Counted from the stretch's first letter, positions 1 to 9,766 are shown. The stretch is 64,000 nucleotides of DNA from Cohnella sp. CFH 77786 (GCF_019400745.1 NZ_WJIB01000011.1:62001-126000); one strand, 5' to 3'. Notes: generated from the letters alone by a model not told the origin. Numbers and translations are program-made.

Positions 1-858
1 CATGGCGAGGCTTCGTCCGGACCGTTCCGGCTGGTGGACGTTGCCGACGGCGATGCACTCTGCGAAGCGGCCAAAGATCACGGAGCCGATACGATCATCC
101 ATCTGGCGGCTTTGCTGTCCGCAACGGCGGAATCGAAGCCGATGCTCGCCTGGCAGTTGAACATAGGGGGACTGTTGAACGCGTTGGAAGCGGCAAGAGT
201 TCTCGGCTGCCGGCTCTTTACGCCGAGTTCGATCGCCGCCTTCGGAGCCGGTACGCCCAAAAAAGGCACGCCGCAGGATACGCTCCAGCGCCCCTCCACG
301 ATGTACGGCATTAGCAAAGTGTCGGGCGAGCTGCTCTGCGATTACTATTTTCATAAATACGGAGTGGACACGAGAGGCCTTCGCTTTCCCGGGTTGATCT
401 CGCACGCCGCTCCCCCGGGAGGCGGGACGACCGATTATGCCGTGGACATGTACGTTAGCGCCGTGAAGTCCGGCCAATATAGGTCATACCTCGGTCCAGG
501 GACCTTTCTCGACATGATGTACATGCCGGATGCGGTCGAATCGGTTATCCGGCTCATGGAAGCGGACGCTACCCGGCTGAAGCATCGGAACGCCTTTAAC
601 GTAACGGCGATGAGCGTCGATCCGGAAGCAATCGCGTCCAGCATCCGCAGACGCATCCCGGATTTCCGGCTCGAATACGACATCGATCCGGTTCGTCAGG
701 CCATCGCGGACGGGTGGCCAGACGCGCTTGACGCGTCGGCGGCGCGGGAAGAGTGGGGGTTTCGGGCGAAATACGATTTGGACGGCATGACCGACGACAT
801 GCTGTCGAACCTGTCCGGAAAGCCGTTATACGGCGGTAATGAGGCGATTTTGCAATGA
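1..858 (+). CDS. NAD-dependent epimerase/dehydratase, L-threonine 3-dehydrogenase type (5' end cut by window)
   Basis: The frame is open from base 1, so the N-terminus with the glycine-rich NAD loop lies outside the window. What remains is an extended short-chain dehydrogenase: the SSIAAFG segment is followed by YGISK, the Tyr-xxx-Lys catalytic pair, then the GLRFPGLIS and PPGGGTTDYAVDMY stretches typical of the epimerase-like threonine dehydrogenases of Bacteroidetes and Firmicutes. These oxidise L-threonine to 2-amino-3-ketobutyrate. That role is inferred from family features. The usual partner, glycine C-acetyltransferase (kbl), is not next to it, so another sugar-epimerase substrate remains possible. 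Confidence 0.8.
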   Translation, partial: HGEASSGPFRLVDVADGDALCEAAKDHGADTIIHLAALLSATAESKPMLAWQLNIGGLLNALEAARVLGCRLFTPSSIAAFGAGTPKKGTPQDTLQRPSTMYGISKVSGELLCDYYFHKYGVDTRGLRFPGLISHAAPPGGGTTDYAVDMYVSAVKSGQYRSYLGPGTFLDMMYMPDAVESVIRLMEADATRLKHRNAFNVTAMSVDPEAIASSIRRRIPDFRLEYDIDPVRQAIADGWPDALDASAAREEWGFRAKYDLDGMTDDMLSNLSGKPLYGGNEAILQ

Positions 859-1304
859 TACGCTTAACGGTCAAGGAGAATGCTGCAAAACCCGGTGTTA
901 TGGCGTATCGTAAACGGGCTGCGCATCTCGTTCGCCACGCTGATCGAAGAGGCGGATTCGAAGTGACGGTTGCGAAGCCCGACGAGCTGGAGCCGTTCTT
1001 GGAAGAACAAGTCGGTTATCGCGCCTATCCGTGCTGGCGCCAGTCTGCGAGCACGGCTCCTAGCCGCATCATGACGGGGTGGCTGAACGCTCGATTTCGT
1101 TTGCCAATTCGGGTTTCGGAGGCGATAAGATGTCAATCGTTGCAGGACTGGAGCATGAAAGCTATAAATACGTTTTCGGCGTCTATCAACGCTTCGGGGT
1201 TCCGTTCGACGAGAAGAAAGAGATTTCCCTCGTGTGCGGGAGGAACGACCGTGCCGCGGTCCAGCTTCTTCTGTATTCGGAAGAGGAAATGCTCGTATCC
1301 GTGA
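855..1304 (+). other. Unassigned ORF overlapping two neighbours, probably not a real gene
   Basis: An open frame begins with an ATG overlapping the stop of the preceding gene (ATGA) and has a GAGG about ten bases upstream, which looks like translational coupling. Its protein (149 residues, starting MIRLTVKENA) matches no family I recognise, and its second half overlaps the well-supported DUF4091 gene by about 175 bases. It may be a decayed gene start or chance. The 259 bases between the two solid genes contain nothing else I can name. Confidence 0.15.
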
Positions 1305-2875
1305 ACGGGGAGGCTTGCTTCCATGAGCGCGGTCCCATCGACATCGTGCGCGTAGAGGTCGAAGTCCCGGGACTTGCGAACGGCCGAATCCAAGCGAACC
1401 TGATCGGTCTCGTAGAAGACGACGACCGGCAATGGAAGTCGGATATGATCTTGCAGCAGCCATACGTTCACGTGGAGAGAAGAAAGGTGCAGCCGGTATG
1501 GATCGAAGCGGAGCTCGGCGCCGACGTGGAACCCGGTGCCTATTATCCGCGGATTCGCGTATTCCGGCATCGAATGTTCGAGGATGAGACCCTGGTTCGC
1601 ACGCTGACCTTCGAATTGAAGGTGATGGACGTCGCCTTAAGCGATCCGCGGGATCATCGGTTTTATCTCGATTTGTGGCAGCATAACGCCAATATCGCCC
1701 GCAAATACGACGTGGAGCTGTGGAGCGAGCCGCATTTCGCCATCCTGGAGAACTACGTTTCCTCGTTGGCCGATCTCGGGCAGAAAGCGATCACGGTCGT
1801 CGTCTCCGAGATTCCGTGGTCCGGGCAGGCTTCCTGCTACGACCGGGTCGATCCCGCCAACCTGTTCGAGTACAGCATCGTGAATGTAACGCATCACGGG
1901 AATGACGAATGGACGTACGACTTCCGCTCCTTGAACCGGTACGTGGGGCTGTGCATGAAATACGGAATCGATTCGGAAATCGAAGTGTTCGGGCTGCTCA
2001 ACATTTGGGTGCTCGAGGACGCGGGCTACGGCGGCGTCATCCGGGACCATGACGATGCCATCCGGATCCGATATTATGACGAAAGGAGCCAGACCTACAA
2101 GTACATCCGGGAAAAACGGCATCTGGAGCGGTACGTGGCCGCATTGGAGAAGAACTTCATCGAACGGGGATGGGCGGATAAAGTCCGAATCGCGGCGGAT
2201 GAACCCGCGGACATCGAACGGTTCCGAAACCGCCTGAAATCGCTGCAAGCGATGGCGCCATCTTTCCAGTACAAGGTCGCGATCAACCATGCCGCGTTTA
2301 TCGCGGAGGAAGGGCTCCTGGATCATGTGCCCAATCTGGACTGCGTCGCCCAAGAATACGATCGGATCGCCGCCCTGATGCCGGAGAAGAGAGGAAAAAC
2401 GCTCTATTACGTCGCTTGCGAGAATCCGTATCCCAACACCTTTATCGGCTCTCATCTATTGGAAAGCAGGCTCATCCCCTGGCTGGCATGGTTCTGGAAT
2501 CTGGACGGATTTCTACGCTGGAACTATACGGTTTGGCCGAACGATCCGCTTCATCGAATCTCCTATCATTATCCGCTGTTTCCGGCCGGAGACACGAATT
2601 TCGTGTACCCGGGCCGGGACGGGAAGCCGATGCTGACTCTCCGCTACAAGATGCTGCGCAAAGGAATCCGCGACTTCGGAATCATGGAGCGCTATGTCGG
2701 TTTGGGCGGGGATCGGGAGAAGCTCGCCGAGCGCATGCGCAAAGTTTTTCTGTGGACCGACGAGAAGGAGCTTCACCGGAACGCGAGACGGAAAAGGGAA
2801 GAGCTCTTCTCGCTCGATCATCAAGAATACGAAGCCATCATCGAAGAAATCCTGTCCGAACTGGAAAAGCCGTAA
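1130..2875 (+). CDS. DUF4091 glycoside-hydrolase-like protein
   Basis: Cytoplasmic protein of 581 residues with no signal peptide. The N-terminal ~180 residues look beta-sandwich-like. The middle resembles a TIM barrel (segments such as FYLDLWQHNAN and RIAADEP). The C-terminal part has the DUF4091 signature region WNYTVWPNDP ... PMLTLRYKMLRKGIRDF, found in GH123-like proteins that act on amino sugars or related glycans. The ATG at 1130 is chosen because GGAGG sits seven bases upstream; an in-frame GTG at 1079 lacks such a site. Substrate cannot be told from sequence. Placement near GH78 and uronate genes suggests a plant or host glycan catabolic role. Confidence 0.8.
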   Translation: MSIVAGLEHESYKYVFGVYQRFGVPFDEKKEISLVCGRNDRAAVQLLLYSEEEMLVSVNGEACFHERGPIDIVRVEVEVPGLANGRIQANLIGLVEDDDRQWKSDMILQQPYVHVERRKVQPVWIEAELGADVEPGAYYPRIRVFRHRMFEDETLVRTLTFELKVMDVALSDPRDHRFYLDLWQHNANIARKYDVELWSEPHFAILENYVSSLADLGQKAITVVVSEIPWSGQASCYDRVDPANLFEYSIVNVTHHGNDEWTYDFRSLNRYVGLCMKYGIDSEIEVFGLLNIWVLEDAGYGGVIRDHDDAIRIRYYDERSQTYKYIREKRHLERYVAALEKNFIERGWADKVRIAADEPADIERFRNRLKSLQAMAPSFQYKVAINHAAFIAEEGLLDHVPNLDCVAQEYDRIAALMPEKRGKTLYYVACENPYPNTFIGSHLLESRLIPWLAWFWNLDGFLRWNYTVWPNDPLHRISYHYPLFPAGDTNFVYPGRDGKPMLTLRYKMLRKGIRDFGIMERYVGLGGDREKLAERMRKVFLWTDEKELHRNARRKREELFSLDHQEYEAIIEEILSELEKP

Positions 2876-2982
2876 AGTTATAGATTGGATGATACTCGAA
2901 GATGCTGTTGAATCCGTTTAAATCTTTGAATCCGGGGCTTTTCCGATCACTGGGGAAGCCCGTTCTGCTGTTTGGCTGGCAG

Positions 2983-3026
2983 ACGGCCCGGGGCATGATG
3001 ACGTGCGCCCGGGCCGTTTGTGTTTA
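2983..3026 (+). terminator. Intrinsic terminator after the DUF4091 gene
   Basis: The ten-base arms ACGGCCCGGG and CCCGGGCCGT form a perfect stem, a few extra bases can pair inside, and a T-rich tract (TTTGTGTTT) follows. It lies about 110 bases after the DUF4091 stop codon. Confidence 0.75.
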
Positions 3027-3170
3027 CATTTGTTACATGTTAGAGAGTATAAGTTTCCAGAGAGTGGTTTTGGGGAAGCAAAGTACAACCCGGAGGTTCG
3101 GAGCATGCCCGAAGTCGCACGCATAAGCGTCATGTTTCTGATTTCGGCAAGCTGCGACTAGGTAACCGAT

Positions 3171-3271
3171 ATTAGCGGGAGCTTTTCCCTCTAAATCTCC
3201 CAAATCCTTGAAATGATCGGATTTAGAGGGAGGTTTTTCCTCTAAAGTTGACCGGCGCGGCGAATCCGGCA
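3171..3271. repeat. Intergenic repeat, copy 1 (two palindromic units plus tail)
   Basis: There are two units of the form TTAGnGGGAnnTTTTCCnCTAAA, at 3171-3196 and 3221-3246, each an imperfect palindrome. They are followed by a tail (GTTGACCGGCGCGGCGAA, then TCCGGCA) that closely matches the tail of a second copy at 45801-45826. Such arrays are common between genes in Paenibacillaceae, as far as I recall. Function is unknown. Confidence 0.7.
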
Positions 3272-3388
3272 TACCGTTTCGAGAAACTGCCTATCCGCAC
3301 GGAATCCCAACAAAGGTATCCTATCGTGAAGACCTTCCAGGAGATCGATAACTTACCTTTCAAACTTACCGTTCCGGAAACTCAGCCT

Positions 3389-4270
3389 TTAATCGAAACC
3401 GTTTCTTTTTCGGAATTCGCCCGGCGTCTTTCCGACGCAGCGTTTGAAGAGGGCGGTGAAGGTATCGATGTCCCGATAACCTACCTGCTCCGCGACGGTC
3501 CCGATTTTCAGATCCGTGTTCCGGAGGAGCACGCAGCTCTTCTCGATCCGCAGGTTTTGCCGGTAACGTTGAAGGGATTGCCCGGTATGCATGTGGAACA
3601 ACCGCCGCAGATGGCGTTCGCTGTACCCGCTCACCTGCGCCAGCCTGCTCATCGTCAACTCTTCCTCGATATGCTGGTCCAAATATTGGAGCACGCGGAT
3701 AAAAGGCGCCGGGTGCGGTTCTTGCGTTCCTTCCACCGAGGGTTCGGCGAGAATCAAGCGGTGGACCGTAATGAGAAGCTGTATGACCAAGGCGTTCAGG
3801 TAGTCGACGGAACCTTGCCGCCGGAGCGTATATTCGCGGTGCAAAGCTTGAAACAGCTTGTCCAGCTCGTCCCCCGGGTCTTGCAAGGAATATCCCGGAC
3901 AATCATCCCGATCGAGGGAGCGAATGAAGTCCCCGAAGGTCTCATCCTTGATGTTTGGATGGATTTGATGCAGCAGCCGCGGGGAAATGACGCAGTTGTA
4001 GACGGCCAGAGGATGCTTGGCCGCGTCGGCGGCGGAAGGCCGGAACACATGGGGAACGCCGATGGGAATGACGAACAGCTCGCCTTTGGCGACTCGGCAG
4101 ACGCGTTCGCCGATGTGGTGAAAGCCCGATCCTTCGGTCACGAAGGCGATTTCCACGAAATCATGGTCGTGCAGCGGAACGGCGAAATTCTCGTCGGCCC
4201 GGTTCACGTAAACGGACAAATCGTGCCGAAAAAACAGCTCGTCCCCATGAAAGGTTGCTATTGTACGCAT
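3389..4270 (-). CDS. AraC-family transcriptional regulator
   Basis: Protein of 293 residues with an N-terminal cupin sugar-sensing domain (VPLHDHDFVEIAFVTEGSG, with the HDHDFVE type motif) and two C-terminal helix-turn-helix units ending in the AraC signature (IGTVAEQVGYRDIDTFTALF then KTPGEFR). The start at 4270 is set by GAGGTG six bases upstream; the open frame runs further upstream but without such a site. It is divergent from the GH78 rhamnosidase, so it most likely activates that gene in response to rhamnose or rhamnosides. This role is inferred from position. Confidence 0.9.
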   Translation of the reverse strand: MRTIATFHGDELFFRHDLSVYVNRADENFAVPLHDHDFVEIAFVTEGSGFHHIGERVCRVAKGELFVIPIGVPHVFRPSAADAAKHPLAVYNCVISPRLLHQIHPNIKDETFGDFIRSLDRDDCPGYSLQDPGDELDKLFQALHREYTLRRQGSVDYLNALVIQLLITVHRLILAEPSVEGTQEPHPAPFIRVLQYLDQHIEEELTMSRLAQVSGYSERHLRRLFHMHTGQSLQRYRQNLRIEKSCVLLRNTDLKIGTVAEQVGYRDIDTFTALFKRCVGKTPGEFRKRNGFD

Positions 4271-4352
4271 AAGCGACACCTCGGCCGTCGGTGGATGTCC
4301 GTTCATCCGGGTACGCGAGTCCGTTCTCCCGGGCAAACATTTTCTGGCGCTC

Positions 4353-4366
4353 TTTATAATTATAAA
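4353..4366. promoter_or_regulatory. Palindromic -10 region between araC and the rhamnosidase gene
   Basis: The 14-base perfect palindrome TTTATAATTATAAA puts a consensus TATAAT on each strand (4355-4360 on plus, 4359-4364 on minus) in the divergent gap. Neither has a good -35 box at 17 bases, as expected if an AraC-type activator is needed. Two overlapping divergent start signals are likely but unproven. Confidence 0.45.
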
Positions 4367-4421
4367 CGAACGGAATGCCGGCGTGCGTTCCGATATGGAC
4401 CATCGATCGGAGGAATCGGAA

Positions 4422-7076
4422 TTGTTTCGTGTAACGGGACTGAGCTGCGAGTACAAGATCAACCCGGTCGGCATCGACGTGGCCCGGCCGCGAATCGGAT
4501 GGCGCCTGGAAGCGGACGAGAGAGCCGCGGTTCAAACGGCCTGCCGGATTCAGGTTGCCGATGATCCGCTATTCCAACGGATCGTCTGGGATTCGGGTAA
4601 AGTCGCGTCGGACCGAAGCGTGCACGTGGAATTGGGGGATTTCGCCTCCCCGTCGCGAAAGCGATTCCACTACCGCGTGATGGCATGGAACGGGCAGGAT
4701 CGTCCATCCGGATGGTCCGAGCCGGGGTACTGGGAAACGGGGCTTCTGGACGCCTCGGAATGGTCGGCATCCTGGATCTCTCCGCCGGCGGAGCTGTCTT
4801 CCCGGGATCCGGACCGTTGTCCGATGCTCCGCAAATCGTTCCGCGTCGATGGGCGCATCCGGGAGGCGAGAATGTACGCCACCGCTCTCGGATTGTACGA
4901 ATTGACGCTAAACGGAATCCGGGTAGGCGACCGCTATTTCACGCCGGGCTGGACGAGTTACCGGCAACGGCTTCAGTATCAGACCTACGACGTGACTTCT
5001 TTGTTGCGCAAAGGGGAGAACGTGGTGGGTTGCATGCTTGGCAAGGGCTGGTACAAAGGCGAAATCGGCTGGGAAGGAGAAAGCGGCAAATACGGCGATC
5101 GGCTCGCCTTGCTGCTGCAGATGCACATTACGCTGGAGGACGGCACGGAATGGACGCTGGAGACGGACGGCACGTGGAAAGCGGCGCCCAGTCCGATTCT
5201 GATGTCCGAAATCTACCATGGGGAAACTTACGATGCCAGGTTGGAGCAACCGGGCTGGAACGCCCCGGGATTCGATGACGGCAGCTGGAGCTTCGCGGAA
5301 ATCATCGAGCATCCGAAAAGCATCTTGACGGCGCAGGAGAACGAGCCGGTTCAGGCCGTGGAGTCGATCGCCCCGATCGCCTTGATCACGACGCCCGAAG
5401 GGGACTCGGTGCTGGACTTCGGACAAAACATGGTCGGATGGGTGCGGTTTGCCGTAAGCGGAGAATCGGGCGACGAAGTGACGCTGCAGCACGCCGAGGT
5501 ACTGGACCAGGACGGGAACTTCTACACGGATAACCTGCGCAAGGCGAAGCAAACCGTCCGGTACGCGCTCAGAGGCGGCGGCCGCGAAACGTTCGAGCCC
5601 CATTTTACGTTCCAGGGATTCCGTTATGTCCGTCTGACGGGCTTCCGGGCACCGATCTCGTTAGACGATTTCGAAGGCATCGTCCTGCACTCCCATATGA
5701 ATCCGACCGGCCGTTTCGAATGCTCCGATCCGATGATCAACCAGCTGCAGCACAACATTTTGTGGGGATTAAAAGGGAATTTCCTGGACGTGCCCACGGA
5801 CTGCCCCCAGAGGGACGAGCGGCTGGGCTGGACGGGAGACGCCCAAATGTTCATCCGAACGGCCGCGTATCTGGTGAACGTGAACCCGTTCTTCACCAAG
5901 TGGCTGCGGGATTTGAAAGCCGATCAGGCGCCCGACGGCGGGGTTCCGTTCGTCGTTCCCCACGTGCTGAAGCCGACCAGCCATTCCTCCGCCGCCTGGG
6001 GGGACGCGGCCGTCATTTGCCCGTGGACGTTGTACCTGGTCTACGGCGACACGCGGATCTTGGAGGAACAATACGACAGCATGAAGGCATGGGTGGAATA
6101 CATCCGGCGGTCCGGAGACGACGAATGCCTCTGGAATACCGGCTTCCACTTCGGAGACTGGCTCGGGCTGGACGCGAAGCCGGACTCCTATATCGGAGCC
6201 ACGGATAAAGACTACATCGCCACGGCCTTCTACGCGCACTCGGTCTCGCTTCTTCAGAAGACGGCCGCCGTATTGAACGAACAGGCGGACGCCGAAGCCT
6301 ACTCCGTCTTGCGGGACCGGATCCAAGACGCCTTCGAACGCGAGTTCGTGACGCCTTCCGGACGGTTGTCCGTGCCGACCCAGACGGCTCAGGTCCTCGG
6401 TCTGACGTTCGGCTTGCTTCGCGGCAAGGCGAAGGAGAGAGCGGTTCGGAAGCTGACGGAATTGCTGGAGGAAAGCAAGTTTCACCTGACGACCGGCTTT
6501 GTCGGCACGCCGTATTTGAACCATGCGCTGAGCGAGAATGGCCTGACGGAAGCGGCTTACAAGCTGTTGTTCCAGCAAGATTATCCCTCGTGGCTGTACC
6601 AGGTGACCAAGGGAGCGACGACGATCTGGGAGCATTGGGACGGCATCCGGGAGGACGGAAGCTTCTGGAGCCGCGACATGAATTCATTTAACCACTATGC
6701 CTATGGAGCCATAGGCGACTGGTTGTACCGCTGCGTGGCGGGGATCGATACGGACGAGAGTTGCCCCGGCTACAAAAAAATCCGGATCCGTCCGCAGCCG
6801 CCCGCGCAAGGGTTGGACTGGGCCGACGGCCGGCTGGATACGATGTACGGAACGGTCCGATCGGCGTGGCGCAGGCGGGAGGACGGGAAGATGGAACTGC
6901 AGGCCACCATCCCGCCGAACACGACGGCCGAGATCCGGCTGCCCGGAGCCGCGGCGGCAACGGCAACCGAATCGGGCAAGCCGATTCGGTCGGCTGCCGG
7001 AATCTCCTCGGCTTGGGAGAGCGGCTGCGATTTGATTCTGGCGGCGGGCTCCGGAAGTTATGAGTTCGTTTGGTAA
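4422..7076 (+). CDS. Alpha-L-rhamnosidase, GH78
   Basis: Intracellular enzyme of 884 residues removing terminal alpha-L-rhamnose. It has the full bacterial GH78 layout: an N-terminal beta-sandwich with FRVTGLSCEY ... NPVGIDV, a second carbohydrate-binding-like domain (WIWASWISPP region equivalent), an (alpha/alpha)6 catalytic barrel with the motif DCPQRDERLGWTGDA that carries the acidic catalytic residues, a downstream TTIWEHWDG carrying the proposed base, and a C-terminal beta domain. A TTG start at 4422 is chosen because GGAGG lies eight bases upstream and the protein then begins like its family; upstream GTG 4383 and ATG 4395 lack a site. It has no signal peptide, so imported rhamno-oligosaccharides are the likely substrate. 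Confidence 0.93.
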   Translation: MFRVTGLSCEYKINPVGIDVARPRIGWRLEADERAAVQTACRIQVADDPLFQRIVWDSGKVASDRSVHVELGDFASPSRKRFHYRVMAWNGQDRPSGWSEPGYWETGLLDASEWSASWISPPAELSSRDPDRCPMLRKSFRVDGRIREARMYATALGLYELTLNGIRVGDRYFTPGWTSYRQRLQYQTYDVTSLLRKGENVVGCMLGKGWYKGEIGWEGESGKYGDRLALLLQMHITLEDGTEWTLETDGTWKAAPSPILMSEIYHGETYDARLEQPGWNAPGFDDGSWSFAEIIEHPKSILTAQENEPVQAVESIAPIALITTPEGDSVLDFGQNMVGWVRFAVSGESGDEVTLQHAEVLDQDGNFYTDNLRKAKQTVRYALRGGGRETFEPHFTFQGFRYVRLTGFRAPISLDDFEGIVLHSHMNPTGRFECSDPMINQLQHNILWGLKGNFLDVPTDCPQRDERLGWTGDAQMFIRTAAYLVNVNPFFTKWLRDLKADQAPDGGVPFVVPHVLKPTSHSSAAWGDAAVICPWTLYLVYGDTRILEEQYDSMKAWVEYIRRSGDDECLWNTGFHFGDWLGLDAKPDSYIGATDKDYIATAFYAHSVSLLQKTAAVLNEQADAEAYSVLRDRIQDAFEREFVTPSGRLSVPTQTAQVLGLTFGLLRGKAKERAVRKLTELLEESKFHLTTGFVGTPYLNHALSENGLTEAAYKLLFQQDYPSWLYQVTKGATTIWEHWDGIREDGSFWSRDMNSFNHYAYGAIGDWLYRCVAGIDTDESCPGYKKIRIRPQPPAQGLDWADGRLDTMYGTVRSAWRRREDGKMELQATIPPNTTAEIRLPGAAAATATESGKPIRSAAGISSAWESGCDLILAAGSGSYEFVW

Positions 7077-7099
7077 AGTGGTAAATCTTATCGCCGCGG

Positions 7100-7954
7100 C
7101 TACACCCCGGAATAAGCCAGAAATCCGCCGTCGACCGGAATCGTCGCGCCCGTCACGAAGCCGGACGCCGTCTCGTCCGCCAGCCACAGCAGCGTGCCGA
7201 GCAGGTCCTCCGGCTTGCCGAAACGCCTCATCGGCGTATGGGTCAAGATTTTATGCGACCGCTCCGTCAGGGAACCGTCTTCGTTCGTCAGCAGGCTCCG
7301 GTTCTGCTCCGTCAGGAAGAAGCCGGGCGCGATCGCGTTGACCCGGATGCCGGCTTCGGCCAGATGGACCGCGAGCCATTGCGTGAAGTTGACGATCGCC
7401 GCTTTGGCCGCGCTGTACGCGGGCACCTTCGTCATCGGGGAAGGGGCGCTCATGGAGGCCAGATTGATGATGACGGCTCCGGGGCGTCCGGCCATCGATT
7501 TGGCGAACGTCTGCGTCGGAATCAGCGTGCCGATCATGTTCAGATCGAGTACGCTGCGAAATCCTTGGACGCTGAGATCGAAGAAGGTCGTGACGTCCGG
7601 ATTCTCCAAATCCTCCGGGCGGAAGATCTCGCGGGTCGTATTCGCGCTCGGATGGTTGCCGCCGGCCCCGTTGATCAGGATGTCGCAAGGACCCAGACGT
7701 TCGCGAACGATCCGTTCGGCTTCCGACACGCTTTCCGGCAGCGTCACGTCGCACGCTGCCGCGATCGCTTCGCCTCCGGCGTCGCGGATCGAGCGGGCGA
7801 GCTCTTCCCCCTTCTCCAGCGTCCGGTTCAAAATGGCGATTTTCGCGCCTTGACGGGCGAGCTCTCCGGCCATCACGCGGCAGAGCACGCCGGATCCGCC
7901 GGTCACGACGGCTACTTTCCCCTGCAGCGCGGGATGCTTCGGCAATTCGGTCAT
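7100..7954 (-). CDS. uxuB: SDR-type D-mannonate oxidoreductase (fructuronate reductase)
   Basis: Classical short-chain dehydrogenase of 284 residues. It has the cofactor loop [14 protein letters not shown] (TGxxxGxG pattern), NGAGGNHP, the catalytic Ser in INLASMSA, and YSAAK as the Tyr/Lys pair. The insertion rich in [20 protein letters not shown] is typical of the Firmicutes enzymes that interconvert fructuronate and mannonate. It lies seven bases downstream of uxuA in the same operon, which supports the assignment. ATG 7954 is preceded by AGGTG at a six-base gap; the upstream GTG at 7963 overlaps that site and is less likely. Symbol assigned by context and family. Confidence 0.85.
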   Translation of the reverse strand: MTELPKHPALQGKVAVVTGGSGVLCRVMAGELARQGAKIAILNRTLEKGEELARSIRDAGGEAIAAACDVTLPESVSEAERIVRERLGPCDILINGAGGNHPSANTTREIFRPEDLENPDVTTFFDLSVQGFRSVLDLNMIGTLIPTQTFAKSMAGRPGAVIINLASMSAPSPMTKVPAYSAAKAAIVNFTQWLAVHLAEAGIRVNAIAPGFFLTEQNRSLLTNEDGSLTERSHKILTHTPMRRFGKPEDLLGTLLWLADETASGFVTGATIPVDGGFLAYSGV

Positions 7955-7969
7955 GGAGATCACCTGTCC

Positions 7970-9046
7970 TTATTTTACGATCGGTTGGCTCCCGCGGCTG
8001 TACGCGTCCCACAGTCCCCATAAATACATGATGCCTAGCGCCCTGTCGTACAGACCGTATCCCGGCCGGCATTGCTCGCCCCACAGATGCCGGCCGTGGT
8101 CGGGCCTGACGTATCCCCGGAACCCGATCTCCCGGTAGGCTTCAACGATGCCGGCTATATCCACGGTACCGTCCTGCGTACGGTGCGAAGTTTCGATGAA
8201 ATCGCCGTTCTCGTACACGCGGACGTTGCGGATGTGGGCGAACGGAATCCGGTCCGCGAATTCCCGGATCATCGAAACGATGTCGTTATCCGGACTCGCG
8301 CCCAGCGAACCGCTGCAGAGCGTGATTCCGTTCGCCGGGTCGTCGTGCAGCGAGAGGAGCCTTCGCAGGCTGGCCGCGTTCGTGATAATGCGGGGCAATC
8401 CGAACACCGGCCACGGCGGATCGTCGGGGTGGATGGCCATCCGGATGCCGCAACGCGCGGCGACGGGTACGATCTCGTTCAGAAAATGCTCCAGGTTGCG
8501 CCACATGTCTTCCGCGGTGACGCCCCGGTACGCCTCGAACAGCTCCGCCAGATGCGCCAGCCGCTCCGGTTCCCAGCCCGGCATCGACAGCTCCGAGTTC
8601 TCTTGAATCCGTTTCACCAGCTCGAACGGATCCACGTCCGCGATGAGGCTGTTCTCATAGAACAGCGCCGTTGAACCGTCGGCCATCGGTTTGCGCAGGT
8701 CGGTCCGGAGCCAGTCGAACACGGGCATGAAATTGTAGCAGATCACCTTGACGCCGACCCGGCTCAATTTCTCGATCGTCCGTTTGTAGTTCTCGATGTA
8801 ACGCTCCCGGCTCGGAAGGCCGAGCTTGATGTCTTCGTGGACGTTCACGCTTTCGACCACGTCGAGGTGGAAGCCGGCCCGATCCGCTTGCTCGCGGACG
8901 GCCAGGATGTCCTCCATCGGCCATTCCTCGCCGGCGGGAACGTGGTGCAGCGACCAGACGATGCCTTCCACGCCCGGGATCTGCTTGATTTGGTCCAGCG
9001 ATACCGTGTCGTTGCCTTCGCCGAACCAGCGGAAAACCATGCGCAT
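7970..9046 (-). CDS. uxuA: Mannonate dehydratase
   Basis: Enzyme of 358 residues converting D-mannonate to 2-keto-3-deoxygluconate in hexuronate breakdown. It begins with the family-typical MVFRWFGEGNDTVSL and has GVEGIVWSLHHVPAGE, the metal-binding stretch MAIHPDDPP, TLCSGSLG, and near the end YVRPDHGRHLWGE. Length matches the family. The start has GGGAGG eight bases upstream. It sits between the GntR regulator (14-base gap) and uxuB, forming a three-gene leftward operon. Confidence 0.95.
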   Translation of the reverse strand: MRMVFRWFGEGNDTVSLDQIKQIPGVEGIVWSLHHVPAGEEWPMEDILAVREQADRAGFHLDVVESVNVHEDIKLGLPSRERYIENYKRTIEKLSRVGVKVICYNFMPVFDWLRTDLRKPMADGSTALFYENSLIADVDPFELVKRIQENSELSMPGWEPERLAHLAELFEAYRGVTAEDMWRNLEHFLNEIVPVAARCGIRMAIHPDDPPWPVFGLPRIITNAASLRRLLSLHDDPANGITLCSGSLGASPDNDIVSMIREFADRIPFAHIRNVRVYENGDFIETSHRTQDGTVDIAGIVEAYREIGFRGYVRPDHGRHLWGEQCRPGYGLYDRALGIMYLWGLWDAYSRGSQPIVK

Positions 9047-9060
9047 GCGAGCAACCTCCC

Positions 9061-9741
9061 TTATTTGAAATAGTGGGGATACTGTTCCTTCAATACCGCC
9101 AAATCCGCGATCGGCAGGCTCAAATGCTCTCGCATCACCCTTTCCCCGCCGTCAGGATCGCGGCGGATGATGGCATCCGCCATTCGCCTGTGCTGCGCGT
9201 AGAGATGTTCCCAGCGGTGATCGGCAACGAGCCTGAGCATGCGGGCCCGGTTCAGCTGCGCGTTCATTTTCTGGATGAGAGCCCACGTGTTGCGTTTGCG
9301 GCAGCCTTCGAAAATCGTCCGGTGGAACGCCTCGTCCAGCTCGAACATGCGTTTGTCATCCTGCTTTCCGATGCAGTCGAGTTGATCGCGGAGGTTGCGT
9401 TCCAGCTCGGCTAGCCCCTCTTCCGGGAATTTCGCGCAAGCGAGGCGGATGACCGCGCTCTCCAGCTGCTCCCTCATGAAGCGGGATTCCTCCACGAGCT
9501 CCGTGTCGATCAAGGAGACGTAGGTGCCGCGCTGGGGCAGGATGAACAGCAGGCCTTCCTCGGCCAGGCGGAGGAAGCTTTCCCGCACCGGCGTTCGGCT
9601 CACGTTGTACCGCAGGGACATTTCCTTCTCGGACAAGGACGCGCCCGGAGCCAGCTCCAGGCTCAAAATCCGCTCTCTTAGGGAGACGTATACCGCATCG
9701 CGGGTGGAAGCCGGCGGCCAGCTCCCGAAATTCGAATCCAT
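9061..9741 (-). CDS. GntR-family (FadR subfamily) regulator of the uronate operon
   Basis: Protein of 226 residues. The N-terminal winged helix reads AVYVSLRERILSLELAPG ... LSEKEMSLRYNVSRTPVRESFLRL, and the C-terminal all-helical FCD domain has the DEAFHRTIFEGC and H-x3-H-type metal/ligand segments. The start at 9741 is fixed by AGAGGTGAG just upstream; in-frame ATGs at 9762 and 9774 lack a site and fall inside a palindrome. As first gene of the uxu operon it probably represses its own operon and is released by a uronate-derived ligand (inferred). Confidence 0.9.
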   Translation of the reverse strand: MDSNFGSWPPASTRDAVYVSLRERILSLELAPGASLSEKEMSLRYNVSRTPVRESFLRLAEEGLLFILPQRGTYVSLIDTELVEESRFMREQLESAVIRLACAKFPEEGLAELERNLRDQLDCIGKQDDKRMFELDEAFHRTIFEGCRKRNTWALIQKMNAQLNRARMLRLVADHRWEHLYAQHRRMADAIIRRDPDGGERVMREHLSLPIADLAVLKEQYPHYFK

Positions 9742-9766
9742 TTTCTCACCTCTTGATACCATGCTA

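Larger units (their letters stand above)
2876..3388. other. Gene-free region with a terminator and repeat units
   Basis: No convincing gene lies between the DUF4091 gene and the end of the AraC gene. The stretch holds a strong GC hairpin terminator near 2983-3026 and one copy of an intergenic repeat family at about 3171-3271, annotated separately. Short ORFs here have no ribosome binding sites or family features. Confidence 0.6.

Noticed and set aside
855-1304. A possible glycine C-acetyltransferase (kbl) partner behind the threonine-dehydrogenase-like gene
   Set aside because: The reading frame there shows no PLP-enzyme motif and is largely covered by the next gene, so kbl is not present.
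3248-4564. Long plus-strand open frame (438 codons) opposite the AraC gene
   Set aside because: It has no ribosome binding site and no family features, and lies antisense to a clear AraC regulator.
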